From Thermoanaerobaculum sp. (GTDB taxonomy: Bacteria; Acidobacteriota; Thermoanaerobaculia; Multivoradales; UBA5704), in the NCBI GenBank assembly GCA_021154885.1, contig JAJKHS010000053.1:1-64000 (forward strand): 64,000 bases of DNA, written 5' to 3'. The stretch's first letter is position 1. Every line of letters begins with the position of its first letter. The notes under the pieces were generated by a model. It had not been told where the DNA came from and made no database searches. It saw only the letters and a program-made list of their open reading frames with translations. Of the stretch, positions 35,747 to 44,621 are shown one piece after another. A program made the translations under genes and the position numbers.

Positions 35747-36046
35747 ATGCTCAAGAAGTCGATTCTCGCGACGGCGTTGGCGATCCTGCTGGCCCTGCCG
35801 GTGCTGGCGGCGGCGCCGAAGACGTATCAGGTGACGGGTCCCGTGCTCGAGCTGACCAACGACACGATCACCGTCAAGAAGGGGAGCGAGCGCTGGGAGA
35901 TCGCCCGCGACGCCGCCACCAAGGTCACCGGCGACCTCAAGGTCGGCGCCAAGGTCACCATCGAGTACCGGATGACCGCCACGTCCATCGAGGTCAAGGG
36001 CGAGAAGGCTCCGCCCGCGAAGAAAGGCGGCAAGAAGGGCTCGTAG
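35747..36046 (+). CDS. Small exported Lys-rich-tailed protein
   Basis: The 99-residue product has a signal peptide (ILATALAILLALPVLAAAPK), an OB-like beta domain (VTGPVLELTNDTITVKKGSE, KVGAKVTIEYRMTATSIEVK) like DUF5666 domains, and a Lys-rich tail. GAAAGGGGAA precedes the ATG. Role unknown. Confidence 0.65.
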   Translation: MLKKSILATALAILLALPVLAAAPKTYQVTGPVLELTNDTITVKKGSERWEIARDAATKVTGDLKVGAKVTIEYRMTATSIEVKGEKAPPAKKGGKKGS

Positions 36047-36072
36047 GGGTAGCGGGCGCGAGCCGGCCGGGC

Positions 36073-36702
36073 TCAGGGAAAGGACTGCAGCAACACCGCC
36101 TGCTGCAGGGCCGCAAGGGAGCCGTTGAAGACGTTCAGGTCCACGGCGCCCTGGATGCCCGGGATCGAGCCGCTCTCGGAATGCTGCCAGAAGGCCCAGC
36201 TCGCCCAGCCGCCCGGCAGCGTGGGCTGGGAGACGCCGTACTCTGCCACCCACAGGGGATAGCCGCCGAAAGCGGTCGTCCCCAGGCTGTTCCAGAAGTT
36301 GGGACCGGTGTAGATCATGGGCATCCGGCCCGAGGCCTGCTCGAGCTCCGCGAGAAACTGGGTGAGGTTCGAGACCAGGGTCGCGGCCGAGACGCCCATG
36401 GTCTCCTCGACGTCGACGACCAGCGGCAGCTCGCCATTGCCTCCCACCGTCTTCCAGAAGAGGTCCACCTGGGCCTGGGGCGGGTCTTCCGCGCGGAAGA
36501 AGTGGTAGGCCCCGCGCAGGACGCCGGCCGCGGCGGCGCCGGTCCAGTTCTGCGCGAAGTCCGGGTCCACGTAGGTCTCCCCGTCCGTGGCCTTGATGAA
36601 AGCGAAGACGTAGCCGACCTGGGCGACCGTGGCCCAGTCCACGGTCCCCTGATCGTGCGACACATCGATACCCTGGGCCTGGGCGTCAGCGGCTTCCGGC
36701 AT
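36073..36702 (-). CDS. GH25 family lysozyme
   Basis: The 209-residue product matches GH25 muramidases, which cut peptidoglycan glycan strands: GIDVSHDQGTVDW, FAFIKATDGETYVDPDF, GAYHFFRAEDP, VDVEET (catalytic Asp/Glu), IYTGPNFW, and WAFWQHSESGSIPGIQGAVD. No signal peptide is present, so release may need lysis or another route. It converges with the small exported protein at 35747. Confidence 0.92.
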   Translation of the reverse strand: MPEAADAQAQGIDVSHDQGTVDWATVAQVGYVFAFIKATDGETYVDPDFAQNWTGAAAAGVLRGAYHFFRAEDPPQAQVDLFWKTVGGNGELPLVVDVEETMGVSAATLVSNLTQFLAELEQASGRMPMIYTGPNFWNSLGTTAFGGYPLWVAEYGVSQPTLPGGWASWAFWQHSESGSIPGIQGAVDLNVFNGSLAALQQAVLLQSFP

Positions 36703-36764
36703 GGATTCTCCTCTCGGGTGAGCTCCGGGAAGTCTACCCCACCGTGCGCCTTCTTAAGGCCAGC

Positions 36765-38045
36765 TCACTGCAGATTGCACGCCTGAGCGCAGGTCTTGGG
36801 TGTGGCCTGTGCGCAGCCGGGATAGGAGCGGAAAGCCATGCCCCAGAGGAAGTCCAGCGGCAGGGCGTAGCGCCGGGCCTGCTCGCCGAAGAAGTACCAG
36901 TCCGGTCTCGGCGACCCGTGGTAGCTCTGGAATTCGGGGTCGAGGCCCGCGACGGTGGGATACGGGTTGGAGCCGCTCTGGGCGACCGTGCCGCGGTCGT
37001 GGCAGGTGATGCACGAGGCGCCCGGGACGAAACCCTGCTCGGTCACCGAGTTGCCGAGGAAGGTGGGTTGTCCGGACGAGTTGACGAAGTCGACCTGGCT
37101 CCCCTTCAGCCGGTAGTGCGTCCACTGCGCGCCGATCGGCTTCAGCATGGCGACGAGCGCGGGATTGAGCGTGCCGGGGGGATAGGTCTGGTTGAGGATC
37201 GGCCGCGGCGGCACCTGGCCCGGAGTGACGCCGAAGGAGTCGTGGCAGCCGAGGAAATCGCAGCGCCCGAGGTTGTCCTCCTGCTCGAAGGTGGCCCAGA
37301 ACCAGTTGGGCAGGTCCTTGGTGCTGACGTGCAAAGCGATCAGACCGTAGAGCGTGCCGTCCGGAGCGTGGTAGAGCTGATAATGCGAGCTGTCGTCGCC
37401 TTTGCAGAGCGGCCGCCAGTTCGACTTGACGGCGATGGCGTCGATCGGGAACTGGACGTCCTCGCTCTTGTTGAAAGCGGTGGCCAGGCCGTCGGTGTAC
37501 CAGAGCCCCTGCTCCTTGATGAAGTTGAAGGCGGACGGGTTGCGGTGCACGATCTCCACGACCTGGTTGGGGTCGCACTTCGCGACTTGGGGGATCGCGA
37601 GGAGCTGCGCGCTGGCGCCGCGCCGGATGGCGGCGAGGCTCTGGAGGGCGCGGGGCTGCAGTTGCTTGATCCGGGGAGTCACCGCCTCGGGGCCGACGCC
37701 CTTGGTGGCTTCGGACATCACCGGGCAGTGTTTCGGGTCCGGATGGGGGCCCGTGCACTTCGTGGGGTCGGGATCGGTCGGGAAGGTCTCGCAGTCCGTC
37801 GGCCACGTTTCGAAGAGCGCCTCCTTGCTCGCCGTGGGCTGCGCGACCTTGACCAGCGTCTGCCAGGCGAACTGATCAGGACAGTTGGAGGCGGGGTTCG
37901 GCGGCTTGCCCTTCGCGCATTCCGGCTGGTCGACGGCGCGGGCCGCCGGCGGCAGGACGAGCCCGGCGCCGAGCAGCAACGCCAGGGCCGCCGGGATCGC
38001 CAGGGTGGACAGGATTCCGCGCCAGCGGACGGTGCTGTTTTTCAT
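36765..38045 (-). CDS. Exported cytochrome c-like protein
   Basis: A signal peptide (ILSTLAIPAALALLLGAGLV) precedes a 400-residue domain with one clear haem-binding CITCH motif (GASCITCHDRG) and a second atypical C-x4-CH (CDFLGCHDS). A CAKGKPPNPASNC loop and other Cys pairs suggest disulfides. The ATG at 38045 has AGGAGG eight bases upstream. It lies 35 bases downstream of a small beta-rich protein gene and is probably co-transcribed with it. Likely a periplasmic redox protein; the substrate is unknown. Confidence 0.7.
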   Translation of the reverse strand: MKNSTVRWRGILSTLAIPAALALLLGAGLVLPPAARAVDQPECAKGKPPNPASNCPDQFAWQTLVKVAQPTASKEALFETWPTDCETFPTDPDPTKCTGPHPDPKHCPVMSEATKGVGPEAVTPRIKQLQPRALQSLAAIRRGASAQLLAIPQVAKCDPNQVVEIVHRNPSAFNFIKEQGLWYTDGLATAFNKSEDVQFPIDAIAVKSNWRPLCKGDDSSHYQLYHAPDGTLYGLIALHVSTKDLPNWFWATFEQEDNLGRCDFLGCHDSFGVTPGQVPPRPILNQTYPPGTLNPALVAMLKPIGAQWTHYRLKGSQVDFVNSSGQPTFLGNSVTEQGFVPGASCITCHDRGTVAQSGSNPYPTVAGLDPEFQSYHGSPRPDWYFFGEQARRYALPLDFLWGMAFRSYPGCAQATPKTCAQACNLQ

Positions 38046-38080
38046 TTCTAACTCCTCCTCAAGAGAATTCAAAACGTGAG

Positions 38081-38479
38081 CTACTCGCGAATGGCGATGA
38101 ACGAGGCCACGACCCCGGCCGGGGACTGCGGGCCGTGGGCCACGGTGCGGATCACGGAGCCGACGATCGCCGTCACCTGCTTGACGCCGTCCGGCCAGGC
38201 GGGGACGAGATAGCCGATGTAGTCGTAGATCCAGCCGGCGGTGCCGGTGCCGGGCAGTCCCACGCCTTGAAAACGGACCTGGAACGGGGTCCCGAGCTGG
38301 AAATTGCCGCGCACGTTGAGCTGCAAGGTGGGCTTCACGATCGGCATCGTCAGCTTGCCGGCCAGCAGACCGAGGGGCGAGTCGTCGAAAGTCAGCGTGC
38401 CTTCGCCGAAGACCGGCATCGAGGGCTCGTTGAGATAGCTGCGATAGATCCATTTACCGACGAACGGATTGTCCGACAC
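38081..38479 (-). CDS. Small beta-rich protein of unknown function
   Basis: The 132-residue product (NPFVGKWIYRSYLNEPSMPV, GEGTLTFDDSPLGLLAGKL) looks like a lipocalin-type or avidin-like beta barrel with no signal peptide and no Cys. It lies directly upstream of the cytochrome-like gene on the same strand. No named family recognised. Confidence 0.6.
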   Translation of the reverse strand: MSDNPFVGKWIYRSYLNEPSMPVFGEGTLTFDDSPLGLLAGKLTMPIVKPTLQLNVRGNFQLGTPFQVRFQGVGLPGTGTAGWIYDYIGYLVPAWPDGVKQVTAIVGSVIRTVAHGPQSPAGVVASFIAIRE

Positions 38480-38850
38480 GTTGCGCTCCTTTCCTTGGCG
38501 CCGCCCTCAGACTGCGCCTATGACGAGGATGTTCCGGAACCGCGATTGCGAGACGTTGGTCCATCTCGCAAGTCTGATGCCACCGCGCGAGCTCACCCGT
38601 GCCGCAGGGCGTAAATGGAGGCAAGAGAAGAGTTTGACCCGACCTGGCAGAGCTGCGGGGCGGGCGGGGCCGGAGCGGCTGACATGAAGCCGACACGTCA
38701 CCGACATGTCACCAGGGACGCAGCGCGGTCAGTGATGACTTCTGAAGTCGAAACGCGCATTCTCGAGTAGGTGGAGCTTTCACGGCCCCCGGGAAGGCCA
38801 CTCTGGCCCGACGCGTCCGAACTCGTCCGATCTGACAGGAGGAAAGAGAG
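38480..38850. other. Intergenic region without visible gene
   Basis: About 370 bases upstream of the beta-rich protein gene hold no supported ORF. They should contain its promoter, and the lower-GC patch begins shortly after. Confidence 0.4.
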
Positions 38851-38913
38851 ATGAAAACCAAGCTCGGCTATGTGCTCGTGATGCGCGTGCGAACTCTCAG
38901 CGTGCGGGGTTAG
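38851..38913 (+). pseudogene. Twenty-codon ORF with strong ribosome binding site, possible gene stub
   Basis: AGGAGGAAAGAG lies right before an ATG that opens 20 codons (KTKLGYVLVMRVRTLSVRG). The initiation signal is as good as that of the RiPP precursors, but the product has no clear leader or core. It runs into the 3' end of the oppositely oriented membrane protein gene. It may be the start of a small peptide gene cut off by insertion of the lower-GC segment. Confidence 0.3.
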
Positions 38914-39532
38914 ACGTACTCCCTTTCTGCTTGGCTAGGTTACTGCCCTCCGCTCCCGCCGGAGGCGGAAATTTCCCGCGCTTTGAGAACCAATAGCTCC
39001 AAGCGTCCAGAACCAGCAGAGAAACAAGGGTCAGAAGCAGAGTAACCGAGAGGCCAGGCCGGAATGGCCTCACTACCGCGAATGCGCCTGCGGTAAACGC
39101 CAATATCGTAATGCCCAGATTCCCGACCATCGCCAAGAACTGCTTTGTCTTGGGTTGCGATAGAAATTCCTCCCAGAGAAGGGTTCCATCTGGTATATCG
39201 TGCCCTGCTCTAAGGATTGGCTCAAGATAGTGCTCACAGTACCAGCCGATCCGCCTTATCGAGAAACTGTAACTGTTAATCAGGAAATCGAAAGATATTG
39301 CTGCGAAGGCAGGAATGACGAGCAGCGAATTATAAACCTTGTCTAAATTGGCGGCGATTACCGCGAAGGCTGTGCTTACGAAGGTGACTTTAATGCCTAT
39401 AATCTGGGCTCTGAGTTTTTGGCTCTCGAGCAGCTCCTTTCGCAGCTCGGTGAAGAGGTTCCACGCCAGCGTGGCCCTTCGCTCCAGAGCTCGGTCGTCT
39501 TGCGGCATTAGTGGGGCTTCCTGTCTTTGCAT
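38897..39532 (-). CDS. Four-TM membrane protein of unknown function
   Basis: The 211-residue product starts with a charged helix (ERRATLAWNLFTELRKELLE), then two TM helices (AQIIGIKVTFVSTAFAVIAA, LLVIPAFAAISFDFLI), a cytosolic loop, and two more TMs. AGAGG lies eight bases before the ATG at 39532; a second ATG at 39508 is possible. Base composition is clearly less GC-rich than the neighbours, which suggests transfer. The layout recalls SLATT-type membrane proteins, but I see no definite match. Confidence 0.6.
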   Translation of the reverse strand: MQRQEAPLMPQDDRALERRATLAWNLFTELRKELLESQKLRAQIIGIKVTFVSTAFAVIAANLDKVYNSLLVIPAFAAISFDFLINSYSFSIRRIGWYCEHYLEPILRAGHDIPDGTLLWEEFLSQPKTKQFLAMVGNLGITILAFTAGAFAVVRPFRPGLSVTLLLTLVSLLVLDAWSYWFSKRGKFPPPAGAEGSNLAKQKGSTSNPAR

Positions 39533-40125
39533 GCGGCCAACCTCTAGGTGAGCTTATGTGCCGAGACCACGTCCTCCAGGTTGTTCACTCCTTTGGTCAT
39601 TGGATTCTACGCCGGTTTCTTATCCTCGTCAACGCGGCCCAAGCCGGTCCCAGTGCCTTCCCAGAGAGAGGCGCGCGAAGTCATTGAGGGCAAGGGCTTT
39701 CCTGCGGGCGCATACGTATAGCGGCGGCCGTCCCCTCGCCTGGAAGCTGCCGCCGCCCCTTCAGGGCTCGGAGGCGGTGGGGATATCTATTCCCGGGGTC
39801 GCCGCGCCTTCGGCGCTCTGACCCCGGGCTACATGCCTGGGCCCCTTCGGGGCGCGTTGAGGCAGGCTCAACTTCCGGGGGCCTATCTTTTCCCTGGAAT
39901 CCACGGCGGTGCGACCAGCCTATTACTGCGTACGTGTTCACGAAGGGCGCCTGCGCCGCCCCTCCGCCTTGAATGACAAAATTCCTGAAGAACTCTGTCA
40001 ATCCTTGTCACTGTCGCGGACCGGCGGGGAACGCGCTCCCGGAGCTGTAAGGTTTTTCTCCGCTGGCACGTGCATTGCTCAATTAAAATTTCAGCCCAGA
40101 TCGTCTTTGGGAAAGGAGAGAAAGC
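39533..40125. other. Intergenic region with short hairpins
   Basis: Nearly 600 bases without a supported gene. It holds small palindromes, such as CCCGGGGTC/GACCCCGGG (39792-39800, 39820-39828) and GCCCCTTCGGGGC (39841-39853), of a kind that recurs in high-GC environmental genomes. The last 100 bases should hold the pseudopilin promoter and its AAAGGAGAG ribosome site. Confidence 0.5.
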
Positions 40126-40686
40126 ATGTTGCGAAAGTCTTTGGACTGTCAAGGGAAAAGGTGTGTCAACACGGCGGAGAGCGGGTTTACGTTGGTCGAA
40201 ATGATGATCGTAGTGGCGATCATCGGGATCCTGTCGGCCCTCCTCCTGCCGCGCATCAACAAGCAACTGAACGAAACCCGCAGGGTCGCCACGGTCGTCG
40301 ATCTCAAGGCGGTGAACACCGTCTGGACGAGCTATCTTTTGATGACCGGCAGGACGATGGGGGTTTCCGACCCGGTCGTCACGCCAGGCTCCATGCAACA
40401 GGTCGCGGCGGCGGACCTGGCGCACCTCCTGGACACCGAGGTCCCTGAAGCCGATCACTTTGGCCACCCGATCGAATACCGCGTGGATACTTGGCCGGAG
40501 CCCAACGTCCTGGTGGCGCGCAGTCCGGGAAAGGATGGCGTTTTCGACGCGAGCTACCAGATGATACAGAACGGGGATAATCCCACCCCAAGATCCTGCC
40601 CCAATTCCTTGAACCAAGATATCGTGATCGTGAACGGCGTCACGCTCATCAGGTCGCGCAACCCCCCCTGCTGGCCCATGGAGTAG
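40126..40686 (+). CDS. Type IV pilin-like / type II secretion pseudopilin
   Basis: A prepilin peptidase site follows residue 20 (SGFTLVEMMIVVAIIGILSA), with Glu at position five of the mature chain and a 20-residue hydrophobic helix. The 165-residue mature part resembles GspG-like pseudopilins (DLKAVNTVWTSYLL, DHFGHPIEYRVD, SPGKDGVFD). It stands alone; no other pilus or secretion genes are nearby. Two cysteines close to the C-terminus (SCPNS, PPCWP) may form a disulfide. Confidence 0.88.
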   Translation: MLRKSLDCQGKRCVNTAESGFTLVEMMIVVAIIGILSALLLPRINKQLNETRRVATVVDLKAVNTVWTSYLLMTGRTMGVSDPVVTPGSMQQVAAADLAHLLDTEVPEADHFGHPIEYRVDTWPEPNVLVARSPGKDGVFDASYQMIQNGDNPTPRSCPNSLNQDIVIVNGVTLIRSRNPPCWPME

Positions 40687-40723
40687 CCGAGCCGGGCTCC
40701 GCCCGCTTTGCGAACAACCCAGC

Positions 40724-40756
40724 CCACCGCTGGCCGGCGGCTTCGGCCGGCGGTGG
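40724..40756. terminator. Hairpin between converging genes
   Basis: CCACCGCTGGCCG and CGGCCGGCGGTGG pair with one mismatch around a seven-base loop. The hairpin sits between the 3' ends of the pseudopilin and methyltransferase genes, so it could serve both directions. There is no clear U-tract. Confidence 0.5.
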
Positions 40757-40766
40757 ATTCTCCCAG

Positions 40767-41588
40767 TCAGGCCGGTTTACGCTTCCAAACCCCGACCAGA
40801 AGCGGGAACAGGACCGTGTACTTCGACTCGCTCAGCGCCTTCTCCACCTCCCGGAAATAGGCTTCACTGTCAGCCCCGGACGTGATGCCCGTCTTCAGCG
40901 CGATCGGTAGCAGGCTCGAATACACGGCCTTGCACATCGGACCGTATTGGCTGAAGGGTCCAAGCTCGCTGGCGACCTCGGAGCCATCGGGCGGCCCGAT
41001 CCCGGCTTCGTCAAAACAGGTGGGCAGCTTGCGCCCCAGGAATTGATCTCTCCCGGCCTTGGCGTACACGCCGCCGAGCACCTTTTCGAGCTCCACCATG
41101 CCGGGCCATTCCGGATACACCGTCAAAGAGCAGTTGTCATACTCCTGCACGACGATATAACCACCCGGCTTCGTCCAGGCGTACATCTTGCGCAGCACTG
41201 CAATCGGATCTCGGACGTGCACGAGAGTGATGCGGGCATAGGTGACGTCGAAGGGCGCGCCAGGAATCTCCTCGAGGGTCTCCACGTTCCCGTCGGTGAA
41301 AGTAAAGCGACAGGGCGTCGTCGCCTGCAACACCCCCAGCGCTTCGCGGCCGAGGTTGCCGTCGACGTCGAGACCGGCGACCCGGCCCGTGGGACCGGCA
41401 ATCTCGCCCAGGACCCGCATCACCTCACCCGGGCCACAGCCCACGTCGAGGCAGGACATTCCCGCGCGCAGCTCCAACCGTCCCAACAACCTCCGCGTAA
41501 CCGGCTCCCAGACACGGGCCTGACTCCGGAGCCGTTGATATTCCTGCGAGGTTCGGCCCATGATGTATTCATTGCCAGGCGGGTTCAT
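40767..41588 (-). CDS. Class I SAM-dependent methyltransferase
   Basis: The 273-residue protein has motif I LDVGCGPGEVMRVL, motif II-like VAGLDVDGNLG, motif III-like FDVTYARITLVHVRDP and GGYIVVQEYDN. The layout fits UbiE/Methyltransf_25 enzymes; the substrate is unknown. The ATG at 41588 has GAGAGG nearby. It lies downstream of a small protein gene and a broken antitoxin on the same strand. Confidence 0.88.
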   Translation of the reverse strand: MNPPGNEYIMGRTSQEYQRLRSQARVWEPVTRRLLGRLELRAGMSCLDVGCGPGEVMRVLGEIAGPTGRVAGLDVDGNLGREALGVLQATTPCRFTFTDGNVETLEEIPGAPFDVTYARITLVHVRDPIAVLRKMYAWTKPGGYIVVQEYDNCSLTVYPEWPGMVELEKVLGGVYAKAGRDQFLGRKLPTCFDEAGIGPPDGSEVASELGPFSQYGPMCKAVYSSLLPIALKTGITSGADSEAYFREVEKALSESKYTVLFPLLVGVWKRKPA

Positions 41589-41644
41589 GATTTCCTCTCT
41601 TCGCTGGAGGTCGGAGCAGCGCCACTGGCGGGGAGCTATGTTCT

Positions 41645-41854
41645 TCATTTAGCCAGATCAGAAGCACGACGCACCCGCATCGCTTCGCGGCTCAATTCTT
41701 CAACTCCTACGCCTGGCCAGGGAGTTGCCTGCCATTTCGTATCGTCAAAGGGTGCCCGCGTGAGCAAGCTCACAAACCTTTCCGCCTCAACGTCCCCCAG
41801 CGCCGCAATCAGTGCACGCATCCCCTGCACCTTCAGTTCTTCGTCTGTAATCAT
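41645..41854 (-). CDS. Small helical protein, possibly linked to a toxin-antitoxin locus
   Basis: The 69-residue protein starts at the ATG at 41854 (MITDEELKVQGMRALIAALG). It contains VEAERFVSLLTRAPFDDTKW and a Glu/Arg-rich tail. Short proteins of this type are widespread near toxin-antitoxin genes; I do not know the function. A longer upstream reading in this frame only crosses the broken antitoxin gene and is rejected. Confidence 0.55.
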   Translation of the reverse strand: MITDEELKVQGMRALIAALGDVEAERFVSLLTRAPFDDTKWQATPWPGVGVEELSREAMRVRRASDLAK

Positions 41855-42090
41855 GGTGCAGCATCCAGGAGGATCACCGGAGAACTTCCCAGTCGCTTTC
41901 TGCAACCGGCTCAGTTGGGTCTTCGTAACGAATAGGGCAGCCAACGAAGAGGGTAAGGATTCTCCATCGTCTGCGCTGGCTCGCGGCGAAGGAGAATGAC
42001 TTCAACCTCGTCACCGGCTTGAAAGGGCAGATCGGAGAGACGCAGTTCACCCTCTTGCTGGATCTTGGCTTCAGTCTTGTAAGCTTCCAT
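41853..42090 (-). pseudogene. Broken antitoxin plus the first codons of a PIN-type toxin
   Basis: From the ATG at 42090, MEAYKTEAKIQQEGELRLSD matches small swapped-hairpin/DUF2281-like antitoxins (LPFQAGDEVEVILL). The frame ends at 41911 after LPYSLRRPN. Removing one C from the CTGCCC run near 41935 restores the expected tail PIRYEDPTEPVAESDWEVLR, ending at 41874. Overlapping that stop, a GTG opens VILLDA, the usual start of a PIN-domain toxin, but it stops after eight codons at 41853. Antitoxin frameshift and toxin deletion together indicate a decayed TA pair. Confidence 0.6.
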
Positions 42091-42121
42091 TGCCGGGACC
42101 CCCCTCTAGCTACGACCTAAG

Positions 42122-42304
42122 TCTAGCAGAGTCACTGGCTTCTGTCATGCCGCGACGAAGGCGGCGCGCAAGGCGTTCCGCGAGGCCTACTCCTGGTTTG
42201 TGGGAGCCTTCCGCGATGCCGCCGAAAAGTTGCGACAAGGAGATCGGGCCGCCCCCTTCCCCGCCGGCAGCTTCCCCCCGGCCCTGCCCTTCGTCGCTGG
42301 ATAG
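42122..42304 (+). pseudogene. C-terminal remnant resembling a transposase tail
   Basis: An open frame without a start codon reads AATKAARKAFREAYSWFVGA, then LRQGDRAAPFPAGSFPPALP and FVAG before TAG. The closing block resembles the C-terminus of environmental transposases I have seen (AGDR-x-A-x-FP-x-G-x-FPP). The rest of the gene is absent. The match is from memory and unverified. Confidence 0.4.
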
Positions 42305-42760
42305 TCAACCTAGGACCTGATCTTTGACAGATGGGCTGCCCGTGGAGGGCCATTCCGTGAGCCAGCTCGGTTCGCATGGGGGGAGGTGTCCGAAACGTGC
42401 CGAGATCGAGGCTCTTGGATCTCAGGATGCCGGGGAAACAACGCACCAACGTAACGGGAGCGAGGAAAAGGCGTGCTTCTCGCTATCGAGGCGATCCCTT
42501 CTCAAAAGCCTCTGACACTTATTCTGGGTCAACTGGCGTGATTCGCCGCCGATTTTCCGCAATCATACGCCAATCCTTTCCTCGGCCGCAACGCCCACGG
42601 GGCCTGGGTATTTCGGCCGCTCGCCTAGAGGAGATGTTTCACAGGAGGCATTGGAGGCTCAGATCTCAAAGGGTGTCTCGATAGTGGTGATCTGTCTGGG
42701 GAGATCCCTTTTCGAGACACCCACTCAGAGAATCGACGTTTCTGGAGCGGGAGGGAGGTG
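42305..42760. other. Non-coding stretch with an 11-base inverted repeat
   Basis: No gene is supported. GGGTGTCTCGA (42671-42681) and TCGAGACACCC (42712-42722) form an inverted repeat around an AT/GC-mixed loop ending in CCCTTTTCGA. It could be a terminator for the membrane protein that ends at 42761, or paired tips of a lost insertion sequence. Confidence 0.45.
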
Positions 42761-43048
42761 CTACTCGGCCAGCTCGTAGAGACCGATCGGGGTGAATACT
42801 ACGAAAAGAGCGAATAGTAGGACAAGCGACCAAAACGCACCTATCTTCACTCCTCTGACGTCCTTCATCTTTCCTTCGTAAACCCATTCTGAAAAGGTGT
42901 GTGGCGCTAGTAAGGCAGACTGCGTCGCGGCAAACCAGATACCAAAGACAACTCCCCCGACTGTAAACAGGCCGCCGCCCAAAGAGTGGCCCACGTAACC
43001 GCCTGCGACAGCAAACGCGACAACGAAGACGACGAGTAGCCCACCCAT
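42761..43048 (-). CDS. Small membrane protein (three TM)
   Basis: The 95-residue product has hydrophobic segments at residues 1-20, 25-45 and 70-90 (LLVVFVVAFAVAGGYVGHSL, KIGAFWSLVLLFALFVVFTP). AAAGGAGG lies seven bases before the ATG. Lower GC than flanking genes. No family recognised. Confidence 0.6.
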   Translation of the reverse strand: MGGLLVVFVVAFAVAGGYVGHSLGGGLFTVGGVVFGIWFAATQSALLAPHTFSEWVYEGKMKDVRGVKIGAFWSLVLLFALFVVFTPIGLYELAE

Positions 43049-43150
43049 CGCCTACCTCCTTTGACGCTGAGTAGCCGCCCAACGGCGATAGGCCTAAAGC
43101 AGCGCCATCAGGCGTTCGCTTGAGGGCCCGGGTTGTACGCTTCTTGGCTT

Positions 43151-44155
43151 CTATTCTGCCACTGCCTGACCAGCAGAGCTATCTCGGACGGGTGTCTTAT
43201 TGAGATAATAGACATAGCCTTGTCCCGGAAGAACTCCTCCCTTAAGTTTATAGATATGGCGTGTCTTCTCCACTAAAACTTTTCGCAGCTCAGCCGAGAG
43301 CGTCGAATACAAGCTAAATTCATAACCTTCTGGGAAGGTTGCAGTTAAGTCCGCATTGATTAGGGCCGTTTTAGAGAAGTACTCGTCTTGAACGAACTCT
43401 CTGTACTTGTTTCTAAAGACGGTCATTAAATTTGCGGTGCCGCCAGGCGGAATTTTAATCGCGAACTCTATCGCACTGCGCCCCGGTTCCTGTTGTTTGA
43501 ATTCTACCCCTTTCTGTGTCTTTGGGTCCGCAGCATCAAAACTGACTATCAAGTCTTTTCCTATCGTACAGGTGGCGCGCTCAAGTCCTTGGCGGCTCCC
43601 TCCGGCGACGAACACGTCAACCTCTGTTGGTTCTAGCACTTCCAAGTTACTCAAGTTAACTAGATCAAAACCAATGGTCTGTCGCAACTCGATTTCATTG
43701 CCCTGGCCCTTCCAAAAATCGAGAATCCAAGTGGCGTTTCGACGGACGACTCGGCCTTGTATAATTGCTGTCTTGATTGCCTCAAAGATCTCGGGCGGAA
43801 TCACCGTCCTAAACAGGCTGTCGAAGACATCGACATTGATAGCTCGTTGGAACTCTTGTAATTGCTTCGCGTTGCGCCTCCCCTGATCCTCCTCTATCCT
43901 ATGCATTATAAAAAGCGCTACGAAGATGGAGAAGCAGGCTGTGTATAGAATGCCACTGGAGATTCGGAAGATATAGAAGCGTATCGGGTAGGATACAAAA
44001 GATGCATGTACCACCTTGCCCGTTACGTCCATTTTGGTTAACTCTGATACATAGGGAGATATAGCCGAGCCCGCATAGTCAGCAACAGCACCAAGAATAA
44101 GAAGCGCTAGACAAACTGCCAGATAGTAATTTTTCAATCGATCGAATATCTTCAT
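43151..44155 (-). CDS. Two-TM protein with large cytosolic domain, unknown function
   Basis: From the ATG at 44155 the protein is 334 residues. It has TM helices near residues 8-28 (YYLAVCLALLILGAVADYAG) and 55-85 (IFRISSGILYTACFSIFVAL), then a 240-residue soluble part mixing alpha and beta (FRTVIPPEIFEAIKTAIIQG, ELRQTIGFDLVNLS). The gene is the most AT-rich of the window, so recent transfer is likely. I recognise no domain. Confidence 0.6.
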   Translation of the reverse strand: MKIFDRLKNYYLAVCLALLILGAVADYAGSAISPYVSELTKMDVTGKVVHASFVSYPIRFYIFRISSGILYTACFSIFVALFIMHRIEEDQGRRNAKQLQEFQRAINVDVFDSLFRTVIPPEIFEAIKTAIIQGRVVRRNATWILDFWKGQGNEIELRQTIGFDLVNLSNLEVLEPTEVDVFVAGGSRQGLERATCTIGKDLIVSFDAADPKTQKGVEFKQQEPGRSAIEFAIKIPPGGTANLMTVFRNKYREFVQDEYFSKTALINADLTATFPEGYEFSLYSTLSAELRKVLVEKTRHIYKLKGGVLPGQGYVYYLNKTPVRDSSAGQAVAE

Positions 44156-44621
44156 GCGAGAGACCTCATAGCGTACAACCGCGTTCGGAATTTTTTGTCC
44201 TACCCCCTGAGTCCATAGCGCCCCCGTTCTGCCTCGGATACCCTTCGGGATTGTGCATCTCTTCATTCTTCAGATGCTGAGATGATACGCCGATTCCTGA
44301 ACCTCGTCAATGCCCCGGGGCCCGAGCGATAAGCACGCGCAGAGAGGGGGCGATTTTGGGGTCACCCTGCCGGAGGCGCGCTTCAGTCCCTGGTCCCGGA
44401 TGTAGCTGGTTGACGGAACTGGAGTTGGCAGGAGCCGATGGGGCCTCGTCTTCCGGCAGAGGCGCTCCGCAGGCCGAGAGCCTACTCAGCAGTCTCCGGC
44501 CCCCTGGTTCAACACATGAAAGGGCGCCGGATCGCGGCCGGCCGCAATCTGCTCCGACGGCGGTCTGAAAAAATCCACGGGCCCGAGCTGCGCGCGCTCG
44601 AAGGCGCCCCATATCTGCGAA
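44156..44621. other. Intergenic region before the tandem array
   Basis: No gene is supported. The first 120 bases remain AT-rich and should hold the promoter of the two-TM gene; the rest returns to high GC. Confidence 0.4.
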
